A stretch of 64,000 bases of DNA from Phaeosaccion multiseriatum. Its lineage: Eukaryota > Ochrophyta, other classes. How positions within the stretch are numbered: position 1 is the first letter of the stretch; every line of letters starts with the position of its first letter. The translations under genes were made by a program, and so were the position numbers. The notes below the pieces were generated by a model. That model was not told the origin of the DNA. It was given only the letters and a program-made list of their open reading frames with translations, and did no database searches. This document shows, piece after piece, positions 11,835-31,260 of this stretch. The stretch spans positions 248,001-312,000 of the forward strand of contig OZ218955.1 of the NCBI GenBank assembly GCA_965112735.1, given 5' to 3'.

Positions 11835-13799
11835 CTGCGCGGGGAGAGAGGGACAGCGGCGGAGAGCATGTGCGTATTGCACCAGTGCTGCATTGTCAGG
11901 GTAGGGTAGGGGTCTCGTCCGTGGCGTTTCCCAGTTGAAAGAATTAGCTCGCGCTGACTGCCGCTTTTGCTTGGCGTACACTCGCAAACTCCAATCCACT
12001 CTTGTACCAAGGGGGGCTAATAATGTACCTGGTAAAGAATGAACGTAAGACATACTCCCAGCAGACCTACAAGCGTTCGGTTTCCTTTTGTGTATCGAAG
12101 CAGAAAGAGAGAGAAGCGAGGAAGACGGAGGGGGAAGAAGGGACGGTGGGGTTGCAGGTATCAAGGGGGGGGGAAGGGAAAGGCATTGAGCGATGAGAAG
12201 GAGTAGAGAGGGGTGCTGGATATGTCTCGGGCGTACAAGTACAAGAGACATGGAGCAGCAAGAAAACCAAGGCAGATGGACTAGGCATGAAGTATCGATT
12301 CACGATGCCACTGCGCCACGCATACGATACGCGAGACCTGCGCCTTACCTATTACCATGCCGTGGTGCTGCTGCCCGGGCCTCATGCTCTGATGTGCTGC
12401 CTTTGTTCCCTCCAGGCAAAATAAGCTGCTGCTGCTTTTGGTTTCGCTCCTACTACCTCTGTTTTTTCTCCTGATCCCGAGGCGGATGCTGATTAGAAGC
12501 TAAACATGATGATAGAGAAGGAGAGAGAGAGAGAAATGGGAGGGAAGAAGAGAGAGGGAGGGAGGGGGGAGGTGTGAATGGAAAAATTATCGACCTGATC
12601 GACATACGAAGTCGAGCTCTGTGTTCCTCTAGACTGGAGTCGGCCTCCTGTGGAAAGTCACTCGTTCCGCCTGATTACAGTAATCCGGGGGCGGCCATAA
12701 TCAGTAATCAGGCCCGGCTCCATAATCAGTAATCAGGCCGGCTGTAATCAGTAATCAGATAACCTTGTCCAGGGCCGATTAGAGGGGTTTTTCATATTAC
12801 AATTTGATTCAATGATTGTTGATGTGTGTTATGTACGCCCCCCCCCCTCTCCGCCCCCCCCACACCCTGCTGCGCCCCTCGCGGGCAGAATACTAACAAC
12901 GACCGCGTGTCAAGAAGGGAGTGGGAGAGAGAGAAGAGAGCATCCTGCCTCGTCTACTCACACCCTCCTGCTGCTGCCTTCTGGTGCCTTCCTGTCCATC
13001 ATCGTCATCACCAGCCGAGGCGGCCCTGAGCGTCGAAGCTCCGCCCTCTGTCCCTCCTCCCAGCCACGCCCTGACTACACGCTCATTCTTCATTATTCAT
13101 TCTTCATTCTTCACTGGAGCGTGTCAAAAAGCCTTTCTTCCTCCGTCCCTCCCTCCCTCCCTCCCACTCGTGCCAAAGCTAACAGAGGAGAGGGGCCGCA
13201 ACATCATCCAGCACGCTGCTGACGCGAGCTGCCGCTACTGCTGCTGCTGCTCCTGCTGCTCCTGCTGCTCCTGCTGCTGTATCACCAACTACTGCTGCGG
13301 GTCGCCGAGGCGCCTCTTCACACACACACACACACACCTCTCCCCCACTTTGGTCTCTCTCCGGCGGCTGCTCCCATATGCCTCCTATATACCTCCCATA
13401 TGCCTGGGTGATGCCCTGCCCCGCCCCGCCTAGTCAAACACGCACACCTTTGCCGGCCCACAAGGCAAGAAAAGGCGAAAAAGGTGCCAATCTCCTCTCC
13501 CGTCAGAAGTGCTCACCAATACAAAAAAACAAATGGTGGAGGGCTGGCAGGCGCCAAGGGGAGAGGGAAGGGGGGGACGGAGAATGAGGGAAGGGGGGAA
13601 AGAGGGGAAGGAGGATGAGGATCGTGTAGACGATACAGAAGTGTAGACGATACCAGAACGAACGAACATGGAATGGAAGAGCCACACCAGGCAGACAGAA
13701 AGCATCCCCAACCCCGGCCTCACTGCCCAAGCCACTCAAACATCTGTACGGTGCGCCAATCACTGAGTTCGTGCTGCTTCACAAACACACGCACACACA

Positions 13800-13841
<42 letters not shown>

Positions 13842-13922
13842 TGCCCACGCCACGTACTCATTCTTGCGCTCACCCATCCACCCACCCACTCCGTTATACC
13901 TATAATAACTCTCGCACTCACC
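11835..13922. other. Intergenic region between UXS 5' end and Rab 3' end
   Basis: 2.1 kb with no supported gene. It holds repeated TAATCAGTAATCAGG-type words at about 12670-12760 (three copies plus a degenerate one), an AT-richer patch near 12780-12830, C-rich stretches, a CTG-rich stretch at 13235-13280 and a (CA)n tract at 13789-13838. The UXS promoter must lie at its left end. Confidence 0.5.
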
Positions 13923-16585
<2,663 letters not shown>

Positions 16586-16809
16586 GGCTCGGCTACACCC
16601 TCTCTCTCTAATGCGTTGGGGGAGCTGAGTAATAAAGCGGCGCGCTAGGTCTCGAGGGCGCGCTAGGGAGGATAGGTTGTTTTGCCAAGCCCTCCGTTAT
16701 GTAGTCTTACGTAAGCTTAGGAACGGTTAGAGAGACACAAAATCGACACCCGAATAGATGCAGAGGGGAGAAAAAAAGGGAGTAGAGAAGAGGGGAAAAG
16801 AAGAGGAAT
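16586..16809. promoter_or_regulatory. Divergent promoter region (Rab11 / cadherin-like gene)
   Basis: 224 bp between the two start codons. It contains an A-rich, [16 protein letters not shown] stretch near 16765-16805. No defined motif is recognised. Confidence 0.4.
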
Positions 16810-18025
16810 ATGGAGGGGAAGGACGAGACAATCACTGCAAACTCACTAGCCGAGGGACTCGGGATCAGCGGCAGTAGGGGCAGTCGTGGTCGAAAGCGAG
16901 GGAGACGCTCAGCGGGACTTGGATCCCAAGGACGACCGACCAGATTGCTCGGTACTGGTGCGATACTGGCGCTTCTCTCCTCCCTGGGCACTCCCTCAAG
17001 TGGAGGAGGAGGCGCAGGAGTCATGGCCGATCCAGTGCTCTCTGGTATGGAGACGAGGGCGCTCGAATGTGAGTGTCCACGGCAGCAGCAAGTCCAGGAG
17101 CTTATTTCTTGGCTTCTCCTTCCTATCGTCATTGCAGAGCGCCCAACCAGCCCCTCTTGTTGCATGGATACTACTACTAGTCTACCCCCCCCCCCCCTAA
17201 TCCCGGGCGGCTTCCGAACGATTGTCTCCACTCTGGCTGGTCCACCCTCCTCCATCCTCCCCTAGACATGTACTACAACAACAAGAACAGATTCGCCCCG
17301 TCCTTCATCGTCCCTGAGGACCAACCAAGAGCCGTGACCTCTGGTCTTTCCATCACTCAGACCGGCGCTACGCACAACGACTACCTCACCTCGGCGCTGG
17401 TGGAGGTCGTTGCGGCCTCTCCCGAGCCCAAGAAGGGCTCCTTGAGGTTCACGGATGTGACGGTGGAGTCCACGGGAGGAACGTTAAAGGGCGTTTACCT
17501 CGAGTAAGTCTGAAGAAAATTCAGGGAATCTTGGTGCCGATGCCAGCGGCACGCCTGGACTCTCCCTCCCTCACGCTTCTTTCTCGATGCCTGGATGGTG
17601 CTCATATCGCTTGACCCTCCAGGTACAATGGGTTGCTAACCATCAGGGGAAACGCCACTCTGGCCGAGTATGAAGCGGCCCTCCATTCTGTGGAGTACGA
17701 GGCGCCTGCGAGCTACACCATTTGGGACGACTACAACACGCATAGGAAGGTAGGTGTGCGGTGTGGGGGTGTTGCAGGGCACCTACCCGACGTTTCGCTT
17801 GTTCCGCTCCCCTCTCTCCCCTTGGAGGGGCATTCGTTGCCTCTCTCCTTGGCTCTGTGGCGGCCTCCTGTTTGCCTGGTCGCCGCTGCGAGCCGTGGCT
17901 CCGTTTAGCCATGCACCCCTCCCTTCCTCCTCCCCCCCTCCCCCCCTTCCTCTCTCTCCCCCCCTTCCTCTCCCTCTCTCTCTTTCTCTCTCTCCCTCTC
18001 TTTCTCTCTTTCTCTCTCCCTCTCC

Positions 18026-18056
<31 letters not shown>

Positions 18057-18212
18057 CCTCTCTTTCTCTCCCTCTCTCTCTCCCTCTCTCTTTCTCTCCC
18101 TCTCTCCCTCTCTTTCTCTCTCTCCCTCTCCCTCTCTTTCTCTCTTTCTCTCTTTCTCTCTCTCCCTCTCCCTCTCTTTCTCCCTCTCTTTCTCTCTCTC
18201 TTCCTCTCCCTC

Positions 18213-18294
<82 letters not shown>

Positions 18295-18854
18295 CTTTGT
18301 TATGCCTACTTTCTCCCCTGATGATGATGAAGTGTGATCGGGAATGTACGAACCTCCTCCTCTGCCAGCATCCCCACAACACCGCCAAAGCATGGTCATT
18401 TATCCCCGCCTTGTTGCACTCCCCATCCACTGCCCATTCCCCCCTCAGAACGTAACGTTCACTGTGATCAACTCCGACGACGTTTACAGCAACATCGTCA
18501 CGCGCCCCATCTTGCTCCGGTCAGTGAGAGGTGTATGGGCAATCAGCACAGTCCGTTCGTCTGCCCGTTCACTGCCATCCTCTGTCGCTCGGGCTGGTCT
18601 CTCTGGTTGGGGTGCTTGTATACTTCACCAGCAGCCCGCTCTCATTCCTTCTCCTCCTCCTCTCTCTCTCTCTCTCCTGCTTTCGAGCAAAGCGAGGGTG
18701 GGCGTCTCCTGTCCCACTCCCTTCCTCACCCCTCTACTGATCGCGCCCCCCTCCCTCTCCCACCCTAAACCTCGACAAAAGGACTTCTGCCCGCGTGTGC
18801 ACCGACAGGTCAGCGTGCTACATCGGCTATCCCGCAATATTCGGGGCTATGTAA
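16810..18854 (+). CDS. Protein with one cadherin-like (VCBS/CSPG-type) beta-sandwich repeat, about 238 aa, model tentative
   Basis: Exons 16810-17044, 17266-17503, 17623-17749, 18449-18519 and probably 18809-18854; phases agree at every GT-AG junction. Residues about 80-220 form one repeat of the kind found in large surface and adhesion proteins of bacteria, protists and animals. It has a SGLSITQ strand, then GLLTIRGNATLAEYEAALHSVEYE, then NVTFTVINSDDVYSNIVTRPI. The N-terminal part is basic, with a hydrophobic segment (LLGTGAILALLSSL), possibly a signal anchor. Known relatives carry many such repeats, so a single-repeat protein is odd. The first exon and the short last exon (ending FGAM-stop) are the weakest parts; a donor at 18851 could instead extend the gene. 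Confidence 0.55.
17936..18292. repeat. 360-bp pyrimidine tract (CT, CCCTCT, CTTT units)
   Basis: Almost pure C/T on the plus strand inside intron 3 of the cadherin-like gene, ending about 155 bp before its acceptor at 18448. It is a mixture of CT, TCTCCC and TCTTTC units rather than one perfect repeat. Confidence 0.95.
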
Positions 18855-19262
18855 GAGTACGTAAGACAACAGAGTCCGTCGAATGCGGGGAGGGAGCCCA
18901 GCCACACGCAGTTCCTGTGGTAGAAGTAGTAGGCAACGGATGACACGAGAAAGTATGCTGGCATGTTGGTTCTACGGTTGGATGGGCTCAAAGCTAGTGG
19001 TAGCTGTGCCGACAAGTCAAGCCCTCGCCTCCCTGTTGTTACTCCAATAAAAGTACATTGTACATACCCCTCAGTAAATATCGCCTCAATGTACAAAAGC
19101 TTACGAGTTCAACCTCTCTCTCTCCCCGTGACGATGTCTATCACTTCCCATAACAAGCTCTCTTCCTCTCCCTGTCACGAGAAGGAGGGTGGAGACTGGT
19201 AAGGCCGTCTTTGGCTTGTTGCTCTGTGGTCTCACTCTGCTTGGCCGTGGACTGCCCCGTAG
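18855..19262. other. Convergent intergenic region, no gene seen
   Basis: About 400 bp between the tentative end of the cadherin-like gene and the stop of the alpha-kinase gene. No convincing exon is recognised, although a continuation of the plus-strand gene cannot be excluded. Confidence 0.4.
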
Positions 19263-19453
19263 CTACCCTCGCTCCTCCCCCATCTTTTCCTCTTGTGTTG
19301 TTCTTACGACTGTTCGGCAGTACTGCTTACGCCTGGGCTTGGGGGCGCTGCTGGCCGCAAGGTGGGCTCCCTCGTCTGCCGGTAGGCCCAACAGGCGGCA
19401 CACGGCGTTGCACTCGTGCGTTTGGAAGAACTTACTCACTGGACGGGAGAGAA

Positions 19454-19523
<70 letters not shown>

Positions 19524-19928
19524 TGTGTGTGTGCGTGTGTGTGCGGGCGTGGTGCGTATGTGAGGGGGAGAGTGTGCGTGCATATGCGGGTGTGGCTGTG
19601 TGTGCGCGCGTGTGGGTGTGCGCGTGCGTAATACGTAGGGTACACATGCTTGCACACACCGGCACCCTTTTTCCTTCTTCCTCACCTCCTTTGGGCCCGT
19701 GGTCAGTCCTTCCAAACCTGTTCTTCCGCCCCGAGCTGGACACGTAATGGATGACCGGGTCCGTGAGCTCGAACAGCGGCGGAGAGGCGGACTCGTCCAA
19801 CACGCCCTGCAGGTCGCACACGAGCAACTTCCTCCTGCTCTCGCGGTACGAGAAGTGCGAGAAGGCCTGCGGGAAGTCCTCGAGCTTCACCGCGGCCGCT
19901 CCTCCTCCTCCTCCTCCTCCTCCGCCTC

Positions 19929-19974
<46 letters not shown>

Positions 19975-20588
19975 GTTTTGCTTAACGTCTTTACCATGGG
20001 CGCCGTCGTGGCGGTGGGAGTCTTGTTCCTCATCCTCTGAGGAGTCTTCTTCCTCCTCAGAGTCTTCTTCTGCCAGCGGAGCGAGATGATGCTGCTGCTG
20101 CCTCTCCTGCTGCTGCTCCTGCTGCGCATTGGTCGATATTGCGGGCCGTCGCCTCTGCGGCCCTCCAGTGCCGATGTGGAGACTCTCCAGCAGTGCTGCG
20201 AGGTCCACAGGTTCCCGAGGGGGCGGTGCAGTCCCCAAGACAAAGCCGTGGTTGGAGTTCCATTTTACGTACCTGTCCACATCCAGCCTCTTCTCGGCTA
20301 GTACACCACGCTCGTAACTGTGGAAGGAGTCGAGGGGGCAGCAAGGAACAGAGTGCACGCAATCAGTTGGGTTCACGATTACGAGTCCCTTCCTGTCTCA
20401 GAGCGAGATAAGCTCAGTTGAAACGTGTGTGCTGACTTACTTGGTGTTGGGGTCAGTGAAGACGTAGACACTCGGCTCCAGAAACGTGACGTGAGCCCTG
20501 CCCTGAGCCCCACCTTGAACAGGAAACCTGAGATCAATCTTGATCGATGGTGGGGGACCGTGAGGGCACGCGCGCGCTTGCATGAGTT

Positions 20589-20670
<82 letters not shown>

Positions 20671-22415
20671 TGTGTGCGTGTGTATGTGTGTGCGCGCGTG
20701 TGCGTGTACATGTACCTGTCGGTTAAACTTCTGCGCGAGGGTGCGCGACCGCTGCTGCGTGTCGCAGAATTTCACGTGGAAGCGCAGCTTGGCCTTCTCC
20801 TCCTCGACATATTTGCTTTCCTTCCCCACCATGTCGGGGCCCACAAGCGCGAAGCGGCCGTGCACGTGGCTGAGCTGGCATGTGGCTGGACATGGGGCTA
20901 TCTCCCTGAGCTGAAAGACGATTCGCTCGCAGCCCTCGCCGATGCTCTTGACGCGCATCGCCACACCGCTCGCCGCCGGGCTCAGCAGCGGCTCATACAC
21001 CCACTCGCCTTTCTTCCTCCTCCGCGCCCTGCTTCTCGTCCGCCCGGGCTCCCCACTGGACGTCGCCGCTGCCGCCGATGATGGCGTCCAGACAGCACGA
21101 GATACATGACCGACAAACACTCTCCACCCTGTGTCCTCCGACACAATGGAGCAGCAGGGGAGGGAAGCCATCGCGCTTGAAACGAGGCGACCTCGGTTCG
21201 ACGTGTTCAGGGAAGGCGAAAGGCATGAAGCATGCTGCGCTTCCCTCTCGACCACCCGAGCGGGCCCCCTTCGACTTGGCTCCCCTCCGTCCCTCGCCGT
21301 CATCTGAGTCCGTGTCTCAGACAGATTGGCGCTCAGCTTGCTCACCACCGAACTGAGGGTGGTGGCGCAGAGCTCGGCGTGATTGAAGCTCCCCTTGCTT
21401 CCATTGGCCGAGGCGGCATCGGCCATTCTTTGCAGCAAGCTGACATCGCACTGCTTCGTGTTGGCAAAAGCGATGGTGGCCAGCTGCAGTCTCTCGCGAA
21501 AGGTGCTGGCAACTTCCCCAGTGAGATGCTCGATATCCTCCAAGACATTCGCTCGCGTGCCCCATCGAGGAGCTTTGTCGCTAGGACTTCAAATCAGAGC
21601 CAATCAAGCACACGTGACAACAAATGAGTGTGAGTGAGTGAACACATTTGATGAGGAGATGGTTACGAATGCCTTGTCGTCGCTTATCCGTCCTTCCCCC
21701 CCTCATACCTGCCGTCCGACAGGAAGACGAGCAGGAGCGAGCAGCTCCGACTATACTTGCCAGGGCCCCTGCTGAGGAGACGCTTAGCTGCGCGAAGGGC
21801 CGGCAAGAAGTTGCCTCCGTGGGAAGGCTTGGCGTCATCCATTCGCTCCAGAAGGCGATTGTAGAGCACGTTGGTGAGCGGCTCGCGATCGAAGATGGTG
21901 TAAGACTCCTCGTGCATCTCGATGAGGGAGACCACATCGGTGCCGCTGACCTGATGTGCGTCGAGTTGCTTCCCCAGAAGGTCGAGGGCGAGCGTCCCGT
22001 ACACAGCGTCCGATCTCGTCTTGTGGTTCTCCACGTCACAGGTCCTCATCGATCCGCTGGCGTCCACCACGAGCACAGTGTGGCTTGTACACATCTCCGG
22101 GTTCCTCAAGAGACCCTCCCTGAGGCGTTCATGAGCTATCTCGTCCGTTCGCGTCACAGGCACGCGGTGCATCTCCAGGGGGAGGACGTAAGAGGTGACC
22201 TCCTTGGTACTCGTGTGGTCCGTGATGTACACGATGTTGGCATGGGTGTACTTCCAGCGGGGAAAGCCTTCGGGGTCATCATGCCCCCTTGTCTTGCTCC
22301 CATACTTGACAGCAGCCCTCAAGTCCCGCTTCCCGATGTTTCGAGTCTGCCTGCGATCCCGCCCGTGAACGGAAGACAGCAGAATAGCGTCATCCAAGCT
22401 GCTGCTCGTGCTCAT
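19263..22415 (-). CDS. vWA domain-alpha-kinase fusion (VwkA-like atypical protein kinase), 5 exons, 825 aa
   Basis: Exons: 22415-21709, 21580-20716, 20538-20441, 20317-19686, 19438-19263. The N-terminal half has a von Willebrand A domain with an intact MIDAS start, VVDASGSM (D118, S120, S122), and FLSDG. The C-terminal half is an alpha-kinase (MHCK/eEF2K type) with [23 protein letters not shown], the catalytic [27 protein letters not shown] and the zinc-binding [11 protein letters not shown]. This order matches Dictyostelium VwkA. Exon 4 inserts about 100 residues of Gln, acidic, poly-Ala and poly-Gly sequence inside the kinase domain, encoded by CTG and CTC repeats. An in-frame reading continues upstream of ATG 22415 to an acceptor-like CCAG, so another 5' exon is possible. 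The acceptor of exon 3 is the least certain junction. Confidence 0.88.
19458..19560. repeat. (TG)n microsatellite in alpha-kinase intron 4
   Basis: About 45 TG dinucleotides with a few TA or CG interruptions, right next to the acceptor of the last exon. The transcript strand reads (CA)n. Confidence 0.95.
20590..20702. repeat. (TG)n microsatellite in alpha-kinase intron 2
   Basis: Long uninterrupted TG run, becoming TGCG/TGTA at its right end and abutting the donor at 20715. Confidence 0.95.
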
Positions 22416-23086
22416 GTCGGTGTGGTGCGTATCTTCTTGAGACACATATGAGGTCTGGAGGCGAAGGAAGAAAGGTCACCCAGCCACCACAGGTTTCAGT
22501 TGATTGATTCGGTCGAACATACGAGCAAAGCGAATAGTCATGCTTTAAAGGTACCGCCATGTGAAGCACGTAAATCGTATGATGGAGGCCAGGTCCGAGT
22601 GGTTTGTACTCGCTCGCTCACGCATACAGTCAGTCTGTATTATTATTATCAAGAGTCATCGGCCTTTCACGGTCATAAGCGAGATCCCTGCCCGGCCCCG
22701 CCGCTAGCGTGGTTGGGTGGGTGTGCACGGACAAGAATTAGGGAGGCAAAGCCGCAGCTTCGCTCCAGTTTTCTTGCGTTTCTTTGTCGGCACCGGTATG
22801 AGAAGTAAGGGACGACAGAGCAACGGATGAACAAAGATGAAGACGAACCGAGCTGCCGCATGATGCCTGCGTTGATTGGTTCTTACGCTCGTGCGTGGGC
22901 TGGGGGAGGGAGTGTGTGGGAACGAACGAAGCGCTGCGTCCATTCGAGGAAGGGAGCAGGAAGTAGCTAGACAGCGGGGGGGGAAAGAGACAAAGGTGGC
23001 ACGCTGTTTTTTTTAGCCGAGGTGAGCGGCTAAATGGTACTGCTTCATCAGGTGTCGTTGCTGCTGCTCCCCCTCGGCTGCTCATG
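22416..23086. other. Intergenic region between alpha-kinase 5' end and glycosyltransferase stop
   Basis: 670 bp holding the alpha-kinase promoter and possibly an unseen first exon. No repeat family or RNA gene is recognised. Confidence 0.4.
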
Positions 23087-28327
<5,241 letters not shown>

Positions 28328-28520
28328 GGTTGGTCCAGCCGCCAGCACACAAGAGCTAGGAGAGGGGACGAGAGGATAATCAGGTTAGACGGAGCTGCTT
28401 CACATGTTGGTACTACTCGATTCTGTGATTTTCTAACGGTTCGGCGAATGTGATGCATTGAATCCCGCCTCATTGGCAGCAGGAGCAGAAGCGTGGAGTT
28501 TGTCCCAAGAGGACGCTTCA
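28328..28520. promoter_or_regulatory. Short divergent promoter (glycosyltransferase / WW-domain gene)
   Basis: 193 bp between opposing start codons, if the WW gene starts at ATG 28521. No core promoter motif is obvious. Confidence 0.4.
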
Positions 28521-31260
28521 ATGGTTTTGATGAGGGGCGGGGATAGTATGGTGTCGGCTTCAACGGCAGCCATTGCGCGGTCCTTGAGAATCTCAAGCAA
28601 CAATCCAGAGAAAAGATCGAACAGAGAGCCCCGATGCTTCGACGTCACGATGGCCTCCACGCTGTCAGACAGTAGCCTTAATAAAGAGGCCCTAGGAGGA
28701 TCCGCAGCAGGGGTGGCAGCAGGGGCAGCTGCAGGAGCAGCGCTCTCGCCGTCAAGCAGCAGTGCCGGCAGAGCAGAGAGATCCAACAGAGACCCGCGAT
28801 GTTTCGACGCCACAAGGGCCTCCACGCTTTCAGACAGTGGCCTTCACGTGGGGGGGCTAGGAGGAGCCGTAGCAGGGGCAGTAGGGGCAGCAGCACAGGC
28901 AGCAGCGCTCTCGCCCCGACGCCATCATTCCCCACCCCCCTCCCCACCCCATTCGCCATCCTTGCGATCCCTCTCGCGCTCTCCTCGCCCGCTCACGCCT
29001 CCCCTATCACCATTCGCCTCAGCTCGCGTCTTTTGGTCGTCTTCTCAAAGCTCTGCCTGTAATGCGGTATGGAGCAAGGTGTGGGATGAGTCACATCAAC
29101 ACTACTTTTTCACACACCCCGATTGGGGCTCGAGGTGGGCCGCCGAAGGTAAGAGTCGGACGGACAGACATGGAGAGGGTGAGAGGGAGGGATGTCGACA
29201 TCAGGGATACTGTCGAAGCTCTGACACTCACAATGAGATGATGCTCATCTCACACCCCCCCCAACCGACACTGCTTCATCCTTGAAACAGGGCCAGATTC
29301 AGAGTGGATGGAGGTGGAGGATCCTGACTCTGGACACATCTATCTTGAGCACTTCGAGACGGGTGAAACCAAGTGGAAAGAGTATCCGCAGATTGAGGAG
29401 GAGGACGACGAGGGAGAGGGCGATCGGTGGCGGGCCGCCAAGGAAGAGGGGGAGTCGTCAGCGTCACCACTCGGCTCCCCCACAGTCCACGGGGGGGTCT
29501 ACTTTTTCCCGGCCCGCAACGGCGAGGAGGAGGAAGAGGAGTGGGAGGAGGAGAGGAGGAAGGAGGGGGAGAGAGGTGAGGAGGAGGAGAGGGGCAGGGA
29601 GGGGGGGCAAGTAGATGACGGCAGCCAGAGCCCCGGGGGGCCGACGGTGTGGCTCACAATGACGGACGAGCAAACAGGGGAGGCGTTCTTCTACAATACA
29701 GGTGAGTGTGGGTGTGAGTGTGGGTGTGCGTGTGGGTGTGCGTGTGCGTGTGCGTGTGCGTGTGGGTGTGGGTGTGGGATGCGTGCAAAACTCGTCTGTG
29801 GTTGGTGCTGTAGCGCGAACGAGGGGTGCGTCATGGGAGACGTGATGGAAGTTTCGCTACATACTTCATCTGTCCTTTCTCACTCTCCGTCTATCTCTCC
29901 CTCTCCCTCTCCCTCTCCCTTTCACTCTCCCTCTCCCCCTCCACCTCGCCCTCTCTCCCTACCTCTCCCTCTCCCTCCCTCCCTCCCTCCCTCCCTCCCT
30001 CCCTCCCTCCCTCCCTCAGAGTCCGGTGCAAGTCAATGGGAGCTGCCTGAGTGGCTTGACTTCATCGACAGCGCCACAGGGAGTGTCTACTACCTCAACA
30101 CCCGCACCAATGAGAGCCAATGGGACTGCCCACCGGGATTCTCCTCCTCACACGTCCATCAGAAGGCCGAGACCGACTCGCTCAGCGGCTCAAACAGGTC
30201 CAACGAGTCCAGCATCGGCTCCACAATCGGGTCAAGCGCAGGGCCATTGTCAAGCATGTCGAGCGGCATGTCAAGCAGAGCCGCTCCACCCGCCAAGTCA
30301 TACAGCAGGCGGGATACTCACGCATGGGCCGCCTCAACACAGAGCTCTTTGTCGCCGAGAAGAGGCCCGGTCCCAACCCCTCTTCCACCACCCTCTCCGG
30401 TGCGGCGGTCGAATTCCTCCTCCGCCAGTGCAAGAGGGAGGGGAGGCTATGGCGGCCATGCGGGCAGCATATCACCAACTGCTACGGCTGGGGTGCGAGG
30501 GCGGCGCCTCTCCCCGGGGTGGCCGCCGAGCCGATCGCCCTCTCCAACGGTAGCAGGGGCAGGGTCAGGCACACGGTCGGGGAGGGCGAGCAGGTCTCCG
30601 AGTCTGCATAGGAAACCCGTCGGACAGAAGAGCATTCAGCAGCAGCAGGTGGGGATACAGCAGCAGGAGCAGGAGCAGCAGCGGCACTTTATGAATGGAT
30701 GGCAGCAGAGGGTTTCAGAGGCGAAGGACGACTCTGCCGGGCCAAGACGGACGAGCTGCAAGAGGCGGAGCAGCGAGAGTTGTAAGGAGATGGCACTCAA
30801 TGGCAGAGAGGAGGGGAGCAACCACCTGGCCCAGCAGAGAGCCTCGCCTTCCCCTTCCCCTTCCCCTTCCCCAGTCGCTGCTGCGAGAAGCCAGAGCTCC
30901 CGTACGATAACCGACAAGACAAACTTGGACCTGCCAGACACAAGTGCACTTGCTTCGACCGGCGGGGGGCGGCGACGGTGGCAGGACGGAAAGGAGGAGG
31001 AGGAGGAGGAGGAGGAAGAGGAAGAGGGAGGGCGGGGGGGGGGGGAGGAGGAGCAGGAGGAGGAGGAAGAGGAGCAGGAGGAGGAGCACGAGGAGGAAGG
31101 GGGGCCGCAGCGGGGAGAAGGTCGGAGAGGGAGACACATTGGAAGAGGGAGAAACCTGGGAAGAGGGAGGGATGCAGCCTCGGAGGGGAAGAGCGACACG
31201 GCATGGCCTGACGATGCTGCTGGTAGGACACAGATGGCAGTGGATGGACAGCTTTGCTGA
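28521..31260 (+). CDS. Four-WW-domain protein with Ser/Arg- and Glu-rich tail, 3 exons, about 759 aa
   Basis: Exons 28521-29148, 29291-29701 and 30020-31260, GT-AG, in frame. Four WW-like modules follow one another: KVWDESHQHYFFTHPDWGSRW; then EWMEVEDPDSGHIYLEHFETG-ETKW; then VWLTMTDEQTGEAFFYNT running across intron 2 to ASQWELP; then WLDFIDSATGSVYYLNTRTN with SQWDCPP. WW domains bind proline-rich ligands, and such arrays occur in splicing and transcription factors. The tail is rich in SPSPSP, RRS and Glu runs, and ends RGRNLGRGR-like. The N-terminal 200 residues contain a 55-codon direct duplication: RSNREPRCFD at about 28618 and RSNRDPRCFD 165 bp later. Start codon is uncertain; other in-frame ATGs lie downstream. 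No known orthologue is recognised. Confidence 0.78.

Noticed and set aside
28433-28825. Minus-strand open frame with twofold SKHRGSL repeat
   Set aside because: It mirrors the duplicated N-terminal exon of the WW gene. The plus frame joins in phase to the WW domains; no splice partner was found for the minus frame, though stranded RNA would settle it.
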